The notes under the pieces were generated by a model that had not been told where the DNA came from, ran no database searches, and saw only the letters and a program-made list of their open reading frames with translations. This document shows, piece by piece, positions 26,093 through 34,461 of a stretch of 64,000 nucleotides of DNA; the first letter of the stretch is position 1, and each line of letters begins with the position of its first letter. This stretch comes from Zoogloeaceae bacterium (GTDB lineage: Bacteria > Pseudomonadota > Gammaproteobacteria > Burkholderiales > Rhodocyclaceae), in assembly GCA_024235635.1 (NCBI GenBank), contig JACKMA010000001.1, forward strand, positions 682,001-746,000. Direction: 5' to 3'. Position numbers and translations under genes: made by a program.

Positions 26093-26763
26093 CCCTCTCC
26101 CGCTCGCGCGGATTCACGATGGTGGAACTCGCCATCACGCTGTTCGTGCTGACCGTGCTCGCCGCCTTCCTGCTGGTTCCCCTGGCCGGCCGCGAAGAGA
26201 TCCGCAACCGTCACCAGACCCGTAGCAGCCTTGCCGAGATACGCGAGGCGCTGATCGGCTTTGCCATCATCCATAAGCGCCTGCCCTGCCCGACCCGCCA
26301 GACCAATCCGGCGGCGAGCGATTACGGCCTCGAGGACAGCACCTGCAACCAGACCAGCGAAGGTTACGTGCCCTGGCGCACACTCGGCCTGCCCCAGATC
26401 GACGCCTGGGGCAGCGTGCGCCAGAGTGCGACCGATCCCTGGCTGGGCTACTGGCGCTACCGCGTCGCACCCGCCTTCGCCGATCCGTCCACGCCGCCGA
26501 TCGGGATCACGACGGCGCCGGGCGTCAATCTCGACGTCCATGACGTGGTCAGCGGAAATTCGCTGGTGGCCACGGATCTGATCGTCGCGATCGTCTATTC
26601 GACCGGTCCGGACCTTGCCGCCAACGGCCAGAATGCGAGCTACGAATCCGGTAACGCCGTCTACGATTACGGCGCGCCGACCACCGGCTTCGACGACCAG
26701 TTGGACTGGATCAGTCGGCCGCTTCTGCTCGCCCGCCTCGGGGCAGCCGGCGCCCTGCCGTAG
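26089..26763 (+). CDS. Type IV pilin / pseudopilin
   Basis: 224 residues with a class III signal: short basic leader SRSRG, cleavage before Phe, then TMVELAITLFVLTVLAAFLLVPL with Glu at +5. The segment RSSLAEIREALIGFAIIHKRLPCP parallels the larger pseudopilin just upstream, so the two are probably paralogues. ATG 26089 overlaps the upstream stop (ATGA); an ATG at 26080 adds three residues. Probably a minor pilin primed by the tip protein. Confidence 0.85.
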   Translation: MTLSRSRGFTMVELAITLFVLTVLAAFLLVPLAGREEIRNRHQTRSSLAEIREALIGFAIIHKRLPCPTRQTNPAASDYGLEDSTCNQTSEGYVPWRTLGLPQIDAWGSVRQSATDPWLGYWRYRVAPAFADPSTPPIGITTAPGVNLDVHDVVSGNSLVATDLIVAIVYSTGPDLAANGQNASYESGNAVYDYGAPTTGFDDQLDWISRPLLLARLGAAGALP

Positions 26764-26817
26764 CGCTTCGTTACGATCCTGGCCCGCGAAATCGGTCGAG
26801 CCGGCGGCTTCGCCCCC

Positions 26818-26823
26818 TATAAT
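26818..26823 (+). promoter_or_regulatory. Candidate -10 hexamer before the adenylate cyclase
   Basis: A perfect TATAAT stands 31 bp before the cyclase start. No good -35 hexamer is seen 16-18 bp upstream, so this is only a candidate; it would let the cyclase be expressed apart from the pilus operon. Confidence 0.4.
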
Positions 26824-26853
26824 CCGAGGGTTGTTCTCCCACACCGGATCCCG

Positions 26854-28185
26854 ATGTCGCCGCCGAATCCGCCGGCCGCGCAGAAGCAGCCCGGATTCAC
26901 CGAGCGCCTGCGCAACGCCGGCATCCTGCCCACCGACGACGAGGACACACGCCTGTCCAAGTCGCTGCTGGTGTTCGCCACCGGCCTGGTCAGTGTTGCC
27001 TCGGCGCTGTGGTTGTTGGTCTATTGGAGCATGGGCCCGCGGCTGTCCTCGAGCCTGACCCTGAGCTTCCAGGTTTTGCTGGCCGGCAATCTATTCATTT
27101 ACCTGCGCTGGGGCCGTTTCGAGTGGTTCCGCCTGACCCAGCTGGCGCTGTTCCTGTTCTTCCCGTTCGTCGCTCAATGGAGCATCGGCAACTTCATCAC
27201 CGGCTCCGGCGTCATCCTGTGGGGCCTGCTGGCGCCGATCGGCGCGGTCTTGTGCATGGGCGCACGGGAATCGACGCCATGGTTCTTCGCCTACCTGTTC
27301 CTGACCGCCCTGACCGGCTTCTTCGATTACTATCTGGCCGATTTCGGCGCCGCGACGGCCGCGCCGATCCCGGTGCGCATCTCGGTCGTGTTCTTCGTGC
27401 TGAACTTCGCGACGCTGTCGACCATCGTGTTTGCGCTGCTGCGCTACTCGGTCTCGCAGAAGCGCCAGGCCCAGCGGCGCCTGCAACAGGCCCATACCGC
27501 ACTGGTCGAAGAGCAGGAGCGCTCGGAGCGCCTGCTGCTGAACATCCTGCCGGCACCGGTGGCACGGCGGCTGAAGGACAGCAACGAGACCATCGCCGAC
27601 GGCTTTCCGGAGGTGACGGTGATGTTCGCCGACATCGTCAATTTCACGCGGATCGCCGGCGACATGAGTGCCGAGAGCGTCTTCCGCATGCTGAACGGGG
27701 TCTTCTCGCGCTTCGACGAACTGGCCGAGAGCCTCGGCCTGGAAAAGATCAAGACGATCGGCGACGCCTACATGGTGGCCGGCGGCCTGAACGGCGATCC
27801 GCGGGCCGCACCGGAAGCCGTCGCGCGGCTGGCCCTGGGCATGGGCGAAGCCGCGGCGTCGTTCCAGATCGAGCCGCCGATCCGGCTGCGCATCGGCATC
27901 TGCACCGGCCCGGTGGTGGCCGGCGTGGTCGGTCGCAAGAAATTCATCTACGACCTCTGGGGCGACACCGTCAACATCGCCAGCCGGCTCTCCTCCGAAG
28001 GCCATCCTGGCGGCATCCTGTGCGATGCTCGTACGCGCGAACTGTTGGGTCAATCCTTTGAATTCGCGTCCGAGACGACCTTGGAACTGAAGGGCAAGGG
28101 GCCGTTGCGGGTCAGTCGGCTGCTCGGGCCCGGTTCGACCGTCTCGGTGCCGACGCCGGTGTCGTCGGTGGCCGGGGCCGGATAG
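26854..28185 (+). CDS. Membrane-bound class III adenylate cyclase
   Basis: 443 residues. Six predicted transmembrane helices (about residues 35-205) precede a short coiled coil (RLQQAHTALVEEQERSERLLLNILP) and a C-terminal catalytic domain. Key residues are present: metal-binding Asp in MFADIVNFT and GDAYM, the Lys of EKIKTIGD and the Asp of YDLWGDTVNIASR, the pair that selects ATP over GTP, and the catalytic Asn/Arg in VNIASR. It should make cAMP from ATP in response to a membrane signal. It stands directly after the pilus genes, and its 3' end overlaps the convergent sensor kinase by 136 bp. Confidence 0.93.
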   Translation: MSPPNPPAAQKQPGFTERLRNAGILPTDDEDTRLSKSLLVFATGLVSVASALWLLVYWSMGPRLSSSLTLSFQVLLAGNLFIYLRWGRFEWFRLTQLALFLFFPFVAQWSIGNFITGSGVILWGLLAPIGAVLCMGARESTPWFFAYLFLTALTGFFDYYLADFGAATAAPIPVRISVVFFVLNFATLSTIVFALLRYSVSQKRQAQRRLQQAHTALVEEQERSERLLLNILPAPVARRLKDSNETIADGFPEVTVMFADIVNFTRIAGDMSAESVFRMLNGVFSRFDELAESLGLEKIKTIGDAYMVAGGLNGDPRAAPEAVARLALGMGEAAASFQIEPPIRLRIGICTGPVVAGVVGRKKFIYDLWGDTVNIASRLSSEGHPGGILCDARTRELLGQSFEFASETTLELKGKGPLRVSRLLGPGSTVSVPTPVSSVAGAG

Positions 28186-29867
28186 AGTTCCAGCACCACG
28201 GCGCCGTCGTCGTTGCGCACCAGTTCGAGGCAATGACCGGCGGCGCTCGCCAGCCGGCTCGCCTGGTACAGGCCCATGCCCAGCCCCTGATCGGACTGCA
28301 TCGGCTGCCGCAGCAGACGACGCGCGATCGCCGCATCGATGGCACGCCCGCTGTCGCTGACCCGAAGCCGGGCACCGGCGGCGAATTCGACGGTGATCGA
28401 AATCTCCGGCTCGAGGCGGCGCTTGGCGATCGCGTTCTGCAGCAGATTGTCCAGACAACTGTCATAGACCTCGCGTGGCAAGTCCCTGCCGGTGCCGCCG
28501 AGATCGGCAATGAAGCGGATGCGCTGACCTTCGTAGCGGCCGCTGGCGTCGTGCCACCATTCGGCGGCGTCGACGGGCGTCAGCGTGCCATCACCGGGAC
28601 GGCGCAGCTTCTCCAGAGTGCTCTCCAGGCGCGCCGCGATCTGCGGCAGTTGGCTGCGGAACAGGCGTTGCAGGGCGTCGATGTCGGCGGTCGGGCGCGC
28701 CGCGACGAAACACAGGGCATTCAATGTCTGCAGCAGGTTCTTGACGTCGTGGGTCAGCCGTGCGCCCGTCTCATGCACGGCCTCTTCGAAGGACCGCAGT
28801 TGCAGTTCGCGGGTCTGACGCTTCTCGCGGTAGAAGCGGGCCAGCACCAGCAGCATCAGATTGTAGTGCCAGACCAGGGCCTCCCCGGGTCGCCCGCGGA
28901 AGATCAGTTCGACCCGCAGACCACCGTGCTCGAAGACTTCGAAATGCTTGCCGTCACGGCCGAAGCTGCCCGAAATGTCGCCCGGCTGGTAACGCCATCG
29001 CCCGCCGACAATACCGGGGAAGCGCTCGAGGTCGTGCAAGGCCGCCGACAGGAACTCGTCCGGCTCGCTGCACGCCAGTGCGGCGGTCGACAATTCATGC
29101 AACCAGGTCTCGAACGAAAGCCCGGTCGACAGCAGCCTGCGCGACAGCTGCAGCCCCAGACTGGCGTGACCCAGGCGCGGCTGCCAGGCCCAGGCCAGCA
29201 GCAGCAGTCCCGCGGCAACGCCGATCAACGCGAGGGCAAGCGACTGGAAATACGGCAGGCTGCGCACCTGCATCAGGGCCAGCGTGCCAAGCAGGCTCAC
29301 CGCCAGCACCAGCAGGATCATCAGCGCCGAGATCAGATCGATGCCACCGAGGGTGCGTGGGTCGAATTCGGACTCGACCGGCAGAAAGGCGATCGCGATC
29401 GCCAGCAAGGGCAGACCCGGCTGCGTCACGCTGGACAGCAGCGCGACGTCCTCCGAATGAAGGGCGAGCGCCTCTGGCACCAGCACCAGCACCAGGAACA
29501 GCACCAGCAGCGCCAGGGCCAGCACGTAGGGCATGCGGCCTGCAACCGACGCGGCGACGAACGATCGACCACCGATGACCGCCGTCAGTACCATCACCCA
29601 AGCGGCGAGCAGACCCGGCGACATCGCCAGCACGAAGCCGCTCAGCACGGCGATCAGCAATACCAGATCGAGGCCGCCGAGGCGACGGCTGGGCCGCACT
29701 ATCGGCTGCCACAGCAGGAACAGGCCGAAATGGACCAGGATCAGATAGCGCCCGACGTCACTCGACGGATCGCTGGCGAATCCGGCCACCAGCACCAAGA
29801 GCGATGCCGACAGAAGAATCTGGCGGCGCTGCAGAAGATTCGCGAAGGTGCTTCGAAGGCCGTTCAT
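28050..29867 (-). CDS. Membrane sensor histidine kinase (PrsK-like)
   Basis: 605 residues. N-terminal membrane domain of about eight helices (residues 15-235), a GAF-like region (about 250-360), a dimerisation helix with phospho-acceptor His in LTHDVKNLLQTL, and an ATP-binding domain (DNLLQNAIAKR, RVSDSGRAID, GLGMGLYQASRLA). The layout resembles PrsK, the kinase paired with PrsR-type sigma-54 regulators; the regulator at 13487 is of that type, so the two are probably partners although 13 kb apart. The last 45 residues lie beyond the kinase fold and are encoded opposite the 3' end of the cyclase gene. Confidence 0.88.
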   Translation of the reverse strand: MNGLRSTFANLLQRRQILLSASLLVLVAGFASDPSSDVGRYLILVHFGLFLLWQPIVRPSRRLGGLDLVLLIAVLSGFVLAMSPGLLAAWVMVLTAVIGGRSFVAASVAGRMPYVLALALLVLFLVLVLVPEALALHSEDVALLSSVTQPGLPLLAIAIAFLPVESEFDPRTLGGIDLISALMILLVLAVSLLGTLALMQVRSLPYFQSLALALIGVAAGLLLLAWAWQPRLGHASLGLQLSRRLLSTGLSFETWLHELSTAALACSEPDEFLSAALHDLERFPGIVGGRWRYQPGDISGSFGRDGKHFEVFEHGGLRVELIFRGRPGEALVWHYNLMLLVLARFYREKRQTRELQLRSFEEAVHETGARLTHDVKNLLQTLNALCFVAARPTADIDALQRLFRSQLPQIAARLESTLEKLRRPGDGTLTPVDAAEWWHDASGRYEGQRIRFIADLGGTGRDLPREVYDSCLDNLLQNAIAKRRLEPEISITVEFAAGARLRVSDSGRAIDAAIARRLLRQPMQSDQGLGMGLYQASRLASAAGHCLELVRNDDGAVVLELYPAPATDDTGVGTETVEPGPSSRLTRNGPLPFSSKVVSDANSKD

Positions 29868-29975
29868 CGCCGTTACCGTGTCACGGGCTCGAATCCGATT
29901 CTATCCCCCAATGGCCATGGGCTCCGACCAGCCAACGCGTCGCCGCACCGACATAGCGTCATCCGGCCGACAGTC

Positions 29976-29997
29976 ATCTGTCGAAATCTCGACAGAT
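29976..29997. promoter_or_regulatory. Perfect inverted repeat, candidate sigma-54 activator site
   Basis: ATCTGTCGA, four bases (AATC), TCGACAGAT: a perfect 9-bp dyad centred about 65 bp before the sigma-54 promoter of the pilin gene and about 85 bp before its expected start point, the usual place for an enhancer bound by an NtrC-type regulator. It also lies about 110 bp upstream of the divergent kinase gene. Confidence 0.65.
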
Positions 29998-30043
29998 TGC
30001 GGCGCCCGCCGACCATCGCGGTGCCATCTCGAGCACCACTTCA

Positions 30044-30059
30044 AGGCACGATTGTTGCA
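30044..30059 (+). promoter_or_regulatory. Sigma-54 (-24/-12) promoter of the pilin gene
   Basis: AGGCACG, four bases (ATTG), TTGCA: GG at 30045-30046 and GC at 30057-30058 are 12 bp apart, matching the consensus TGGCACG-N4-TTGCA at all but the first base. Transcription would begin near 30070, about 50 bases before the pilin start codon. Confidence 0.88.
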
Positions 30060-30122
30060 TGCCATGGTTATATCGTCACTCGTACATTCGGCCCGCAGTC
30101 GCGCGCGGCCATGGAGATAGGC

Positions 30123-30770
30123 ATGAAAAGAGCACAAGCTGGCTTCACGCTGGTGGAGATTGCGGTCGTTCTGGTGATCATCGGACTGCTCCTCGGCGGC
30201 GTACTGAAAGGACAGGAATTGATCAACAGCGCCAAGGTCAAGAGCCTGATCAACGATTTCCGTTCGGTATCGACGATGATCTATGCGTACCAGGACCGCT
30301 TTCGGGCTTTCCCTGGTGACGATGCCCGCGCCAACGATCACGTCGGCCCGAACTCGGTGGCGAGCACGCCCGCCAACGATCTCGGCAACGGCCGCATCGG
30401 CGGCAACTGGAACTCGACGACCACCACCGACGAATCCTACCGGGTATGGCTTCATCTTCGCCGCGCCAACCTCACCACCGGCTCGGTCGACGTCAGCGAC
30501 CCGGCGACCTACCTGCCGAACAATGCCGAGAGCGGTCGCATCGGCGTCACCGGCTTCGCGCCGCTGAGTTCGCTGGCCGGGTCGTTTTTCGTCTGCTCGT
30601 CCGGCATCAATGCGCGCTTCGCGCGGCAGATCGATTCGTCGATGGACGACGGCAACACCAGTACAGGCAACGTCCAGGTCGAGGATCCAGGCACGCCCAG
30701 CCAGTCGCTGGCGCTGACTGCGGCCGACGAATCCGGATCGGCCACCTACGCCGTCTGCGTCGCCTACTGA
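30123..30770 (+). CDS. Type IV prepilin, probable major pilin of the system
   Basis: 215-residue prepilin: basic leader KRAQAG, cleavage before Phe, FTLVEIAVVLVIIGLLLGGVLKGQELI with Glu at +5, then the INSAKVKSLINDFRSVSTMIYAYQDRFRAFPGDD helix-loop common to long proteobacterial pilins. Two cysteines near the C-terminus could form the D-loop disulfide. ATG 30123 has GGAG six bases upstream; an ATG at 30111 is less likely. Its own sigma-54 promoter and upstream dyad suggest tight control by the regulator at 13487. Major-subunit status is an inference from that strong dedicated promoter. Confidence 0.9.
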   Translation: MKRAQAGFTLVEIAVVLVIIGLLLGGVLKGQELINSAKVKSLINDFRSVSTMIYAYQDRFRAFPGDDARANDHVGPNSVASTPANDLGNGRIGGNWNSTTTTDESYRVWLHLRRANLTTGSVDVSDPATYLPNNAESGRIGVTGFAPLSSLAGSFFVCSSGINARFARQIDSSMDDGNTSTGNVQVEDPGTPSQSLALTAADESGSATYAVCVAY

Positions 30771-30775
30771 GCACC

Positions 30776-30795
30776 CGGCGGGGTCCGACCCGCCG
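30776..30795. terminator. GC hairpin between convergent genes
   Basis: CGGCGGG and CCCGCCG (7 bp, six-base loop) lie between the pilin stop and the convergent antiporter stop. No T-run follows on either strand, so termination here is only a possibility. Confidence 0.35.
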
Positions 30796-30807
30796 CGGCA
30801 CACAGGA

Positions 30808-32775
30808 TCAGCCGCGCATCAACTGCTGTTCGGCCAGGCCCAGTTCGCCCGGCGTGCCACGCAACACGACGGTGTCGCCGGCCTGGAACACCATTTCCGG
30901 ATCCGGGCTGACACCGCGAATGTTGCGGCGGCGAACCGCCAGCACGGCGACACCGAGCACTTCGAACTGCATGTCGGCGATGGATCGCCCGACCGCATGG
31001 GCGCCTTCCGGCAGGACCACCGAATGCAGCCTCTGCTGCTGCGCGTCAGGGCCGTCGTCATCGTCGGTGGCGCCATGGAAGAAGCCGCGCATCATCTCGT
31101 AGCGCTGACTGCGGATCTCCCGGATCCGCCGCACGACACGGTTGATCGGCACGCCGATCAGGGCCAGCGCGTGTGATGCCAGCATGATGCTGCCTTCGAA
31201 GGCCTCGGGCACGACTTCGGCGGCACCGCCCTGGGTCAGCTTGTCGAGGTCGGACTCATCCACAGCCCGCACCACCACCGGCAGGTCGGGCCTGAGCGCG
31301 TGGGCATGATGCAGCACCCGCATCGCCGCCTCGACCCCGGAAAACGACACCACCATTGCCGATGCCCGGCTGACGCCGGCGGCAACCAGCGTCTCCCGAC
31401 GCGCAGCATCACCGTAGACCACGGTATCGCCGGCAGCCGCCGCCTCGCGCACGCGTTCGGGATCGAGATCCAGCGCCACGTAGTCGATGCCTTCCTGTTG
31501 GACGAATCGCGCCAGGTACTGCCCACTGCGTCCATAGCCGCAGATGATGACATGTCCCTGGGTACTCATCGCCTGTGCTGCCACCCGGGTCAGTTCCATC
31601 GACCGCAACAGCCATTCGGATGCGACGAAGCGCAGCACCAGGCGATCGCTGACCTGTACGATCAGCGGTGCCACCAGCATCGACAACACCAGCGCGGCCA
31701 CCGTGATCTGGAGGATTTCGGGAGGCAACACGCCGACGCCGTCGATCGACGAGATCATGACGAAACCGAACTCGCCACCGGCGCACAGCCACAGGCCGCT
31801 GCGCATCGCCGTGCCGGGCGTCGAGCCGAACGCACGCGAGGCCAGCGCCACCACACCGAACTTGATCAACAGCATCAGCACCAGCAGCGCCAGCACGCCG
31901 ACCAGGTTGGACAGGATCAGGCCGACGTCGAGGAACATGCCGACGGTGACGAAGAACAGCCCCAGCAGCACATCACGGAACGGCTTGATGTCCTCTTCCA
32001 CCTCATAGCGGAATTCGGTCTCCGAGATCAGCATGCCGGCGAGGAAGGCGCCGAGCGCCAGCGACAGGCCGACCTGCTCGCTGAGCCAGGCGAGGCCCAG
32101 TGTGATCAGCAGGATGTTCAGCATGAACAGCTCGCCCGACTTGCGGCGCGCCACCAGCGAGAACCACGCCCGCATCCAGCGCTGGCCGAAGACCAGAACG
32201 ATCGACAGCATGACCGCCGCCTTCAGCCCCGCGAGGCCGAGCGTCGCACCCAGTTCCGCCGGCGGGCGGGACAAGGCCGGCAGAATGATCAGCAAAGGCA
32301 CCACCGCAATGTCCTGGAACAGCAGCACGCCGATGGCCTCGCGGCCATGCTTCGAATCCAGTTCCAGGCGGTCGGCGAGCAGCTTCGACAGAATCGCCGT
32401 CGACGAGGTTGCCAGGATGCCGCCGAGGGCAATGCTGGCCGCCCAGCCGAGTCCGTACAACCAGCCGAGCAGCGCGACCATTACGATCGTCGCCAACACC
32501 TGCGCGGCGCCGAGCCCGAACACGATACGCTTCATGCTGAACAGGCGCGGCAGCGAGAACTCGAGACCGATCGAGAACATCAGGAAGACCACGCCGAACT
32601 CGGCGAGATGGCTGGCGCCGGCCGATTCACCGGTAAGGTTGAGCGCGTGGGGGCCGAGGGCAGCGCCGAGCATCAGGTAGCCGAGCACCGGCGGCAAGTT
32701 GACGCTTCGGCACAGCGCCACCACGGCAACCGCGGAGGCGAGCAGCAGCAGGACGGCTTCGAGGGTGTCGATCAT
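30808..32775 (-). CDS. CPA2-family cation:proton antiporter (KefB/KefC-like)
   Basis: 655-residue inner-membrane antiporter. The first 390 residues carry about 12 helices of the Na+/H+ exchanger fold (LGYLMLGAALGPHALNL, FGVVFLMFSIGLEFSLPRL, GGILATSSTAIL, LALGAFLAGMLISETEFR). A TrkA-N (RCK) nucleotide-binding domain follows (HVIICGYGRSGQYLARFVQQEG, Rossmann GxGxxG), then a TrkA-C domain. It resembles glutathione-gated K+ efflux systems, but no KefF/KefG partner is seen. ATG 32775 is chosen because hydrophobic helix 1 follows it at once; the frame is open far upstream. Confidence 0.9.
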   Translation of the reverse strand: MIDTLEAVLLLLASAVAVVALCRSVNLPPVLGYLMLGAALGPHALNLTGESAGASHLAEFGVVFLMFSIGLEFSLPRLFSMKRIVFGLGAAQVLATIVMVALLGWLYGLGWAASIALGGILATSSTAILSKLLADRLELDSKHGREAIGVLLFQDIAVVPLLIILPALSRPPAELGATLGLAGLKAAVMLSIVLVFGQRWMRAWFSLVARRKSGELFMLNILLITLGLAWLSEQVGLSLALGAFLAGMLISETEFRYEVEEDIKPFRDVLLGLFFVTVGMFLDVGLILSNLVGVLALLVLMLLIKFGVVALASRAFGSTPGTAMRSGLWLCAGGEFGFVMISSIDGVGVLPPEILQITVAALVLSMLVAPLIVQVSDRLVLRFVASEWLLRSMELTRVAAQAMSTQGHVIICGYGRSGQYLARFVQQEGIDYVALDLDPERVREAAAAGDTVVYGDAARRETLVAAGVSRASAMVVSFSGVEAAMRVLHHAHALRPDLPVVVRAVDESDLDKLTQGGAAEVVPEAFEGSIMLASHALALIGVPINRVVRRIREIRSQRYEMMRGFFHGATDDDDGPDAQQQRLHSVVLPEGAHAVGRSIADMQFEVLGVAVLAVRRRNIRGVSPDPEMVFQAGDTVVLRGTPGELGLAEQQLMRG

Positions 32776-32872
32776 CGGGGCAGACCCACCGGGGCGGCGG
32801 CGCGGAGCCGGCCGGGGGCCACTGGTATATACTTTGCGACAGTCTAACCGCAGCACGATCCAGCGAGAAACA

Positions 32873-33859
32873 GTGCCTGATTCCGCCCCCGATTCGGGCC
32901 ATAGCCTGGCCCTGGCCCGACGCGTACTGCATATCGAAGCGAGCGCGATCGGAGCGCTGGCGGAACGGCTCGACGGCAGCTTCATCGAGGCGCTGCGCCT
33001 GATCCTCGCCCGCAACGGCCGGGTCATCGTCACCGGTATCGGCAAGACCGGTCATATCGGCCGAAAGCTCGCGGCAACCTTGGCCAGTACCGGCACCCCG
33101 GCCTATTTCGTCCACGCCGCCGAGGCGGCACACGGCGATCTCGGCATGATCGCCGGCGACGACGTCGTGATCGCGATCTCGAACTCCGGTAGCAGTGAGG
33201 AAGTGCTGACGATCGTGCCACTGGTCAAGCGCCAGGGCGCCAAGCTGATCGCAATGACCGGCAACCGGAATTCGCCGCTGTCGCGCGAGGCGGACGTCCA
33301 CCTCGACGCAGCGGTCGCCGAGGAAGCCTGCCCGCTGAATCTCGCGCCGACCGCGAGTACCACCGCAGCGCTCGCGCTGGGCGACGCGCTCGCGGTGGCA
33401 TTGCTCGACGCCCGCGGCTTCGGTGCAGAGGATTTCGCGCGCTCGCATCCGGGCGGCAGTCTCGGGCGCCGTCTGCTGACCCACGTGCGTGACGTCATGC
33501 GCCCGTCGGCCGCGGTACCGAAGGTCGGGCCCGACACCTTGCTCTCGGAAGCGCTGATCAAGGTCACTCGCGGGGGCATGGGCATGACCGCGATCACCGA
33601 AGCCGGGGATCGTGTCGTCGGCATCTTCACCGACGGTGACCTGCGCCGCACCTTTGAGCGGGGACTCGACGTGCGTACGGTACCGGTGGCCGACGTCATG
33701 ACCCGGGACCCGCGCACGATCGCCGCCGATGCGCTCGCCGTCGAAGCCGCCACGCTGATGGAGGAGCGGCGCATCAGCCAGCTCCTGGTCTGCGGCGCCG
33801 ACCGGCGCCTGGAGGGTGCGGTCACGACGCTCGACCTGATGCGGGCGAAGGTGATCTGA
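32873..33859 (+). CDS. kdsD: Arabinose-5-phosphate isomerase
   Basis: Converts ribulose 5-phosphate to arabinose 5-phosphate, the first step toward KDO of lipopolysaccharide. 328 residues from GTG 32873: an SIS sugar-isomerase domain (VTGIGKTGHIGRKLAATLASTGTPAYFVHAAEAAHGDLGMI, ISNSGSSEEV) and a pair of CBS domains from about residue 210. The frame is open upstream, but the GTG is preferred for the family N-terminus. Divergent from the antiporter; a TATACT hexamer (32828-32833) may be its -10. Confidence 0.95.
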   Translation: MPDSAPDSGHSLALARRVLHIEASAIGALAERLDGSFIEALRLILARNGRVIVTGIGKTGHIGRKLAATLASTGTPAYFVHAAEAAHGDLGMIAGDDVVIAISNSGSSEEVLTIVPLVKRQGAKLIAMTGNRNSPLSREADVHLDAAVAEEACPLNLAPTASTTAALALGDALAVALLDARGFGAEDFARSHPGGSLGRRLLTHVRDVMRPSAAVPKVGPDTLLSEALIKVTRGGMGMTAITEAGDRVVGIFTDGDLRRTFERGLDVRTVPVADVMTRDPRTIAADALAVEAATLMEERRISQLLVCGADRRLEGAVTTLDLMRAKVI

Positions 33860-33887
33860 TGGTCCTCCGACATCTGGAGCGGCGGCG

Positions 33888-34454
33888 GTGAGGCGCAGCC
33901 TGTTCGAACAGATAGTGATCGTGCTGGTACTGCTCCTGCTGGCCGCCGGCACATCGTGGCTGGTCAGGGTCGCGGAGCCGGAGGACGCGCCCGAGGCCGA
34001 ATCCTCCGCCAACACCCCCGACATGCTGGTCGAACGATTCACGCTGCAGCGATTCGATGCCAATGGCCGCCGACAGTATGTCTTCTCGGCAGCGCGGATG
34101 AGGCACTACGCCGCACCGGAACGCACCGAACTGGACCACCCAGAATTGCTGTTTCTGGGCGGCGAGGCACAGATTCAGGCGCAGGCCATCCGCGGCACCG
34201 TCAGCGAGGATGGCGAGACCGTGCGGCTGTCCGGCGATGTCGTGATGTCCCGTGCCGCACTGCCCGACCGACCGGCTGCGACATTGACGACGCAGGCCCT
34301 GACCGTGTGGCCGGAGACCGAGCGCGTGGCTGGACGAGTACCGGTACGATACGAAGAAGGCCGCGACGTTCTGGTCGCGGGCCGGTTCGATGCGGACAAT
34401 CTGGTCGGGGAGCTGCGTCTCGGCGACGGCATCTCGGCCACCTTCAGGCGATAG
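33888..34454 (+). CDS. lptC: LPS export protein LptC
   Basis: Bitopic inner-membrane protein (188 residues, GTG start) that receives LPS from the LptB2FG extractor and passes it to LptA. One N-terminal helix (SLFEQIVIVLVLLLLAAGTSWLV) and an OstA-like beta-jellyroll domain (ERFTLQRFDANGRRQYVFSAARMRHYAAPERTELDHPELLF) are visible. It begins 28 bp after kdsD, with no kdsC between. Confidence 0.92.
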   Translation: MRRSLFEQIVIVLVLLLLAAGTSWLVRVAEPEDAPEAESSANTPDMLVERFTLQRFDANGRRQYVFSAARMRHYAAPERTELDHPELLFLGGEAQIQAQAIRGTVSEDGETVRLSGDVVMSRAALPDRPAATLTTQALTVWPETERVAGRVPVRYEEGRDVLVAGRFDADNLVGELRLGDGISATFRR

Positions 34455-34461
34455 ACCGAAC

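Noticed and set aside
29941..30122. Second gene between kinase and pilin
   Set aside because: Only short frames without starts; the stretch is explained by the dyad, the sigma-54 promoter and the leader.
28233..30770. 845-residue plus-strand frame across the kinase and into the pilin gene
   Set aside because: The first 600 codons are antisense to the kinase and very Gln/Arg-rich; only the last 215 (from 30123) are the pilin.
31300..32847. 515-residue plus-strand frame opposite the antiporter
   Set aside because: Gln/His/Arg-rich antisense shadow of the antiporter gene.
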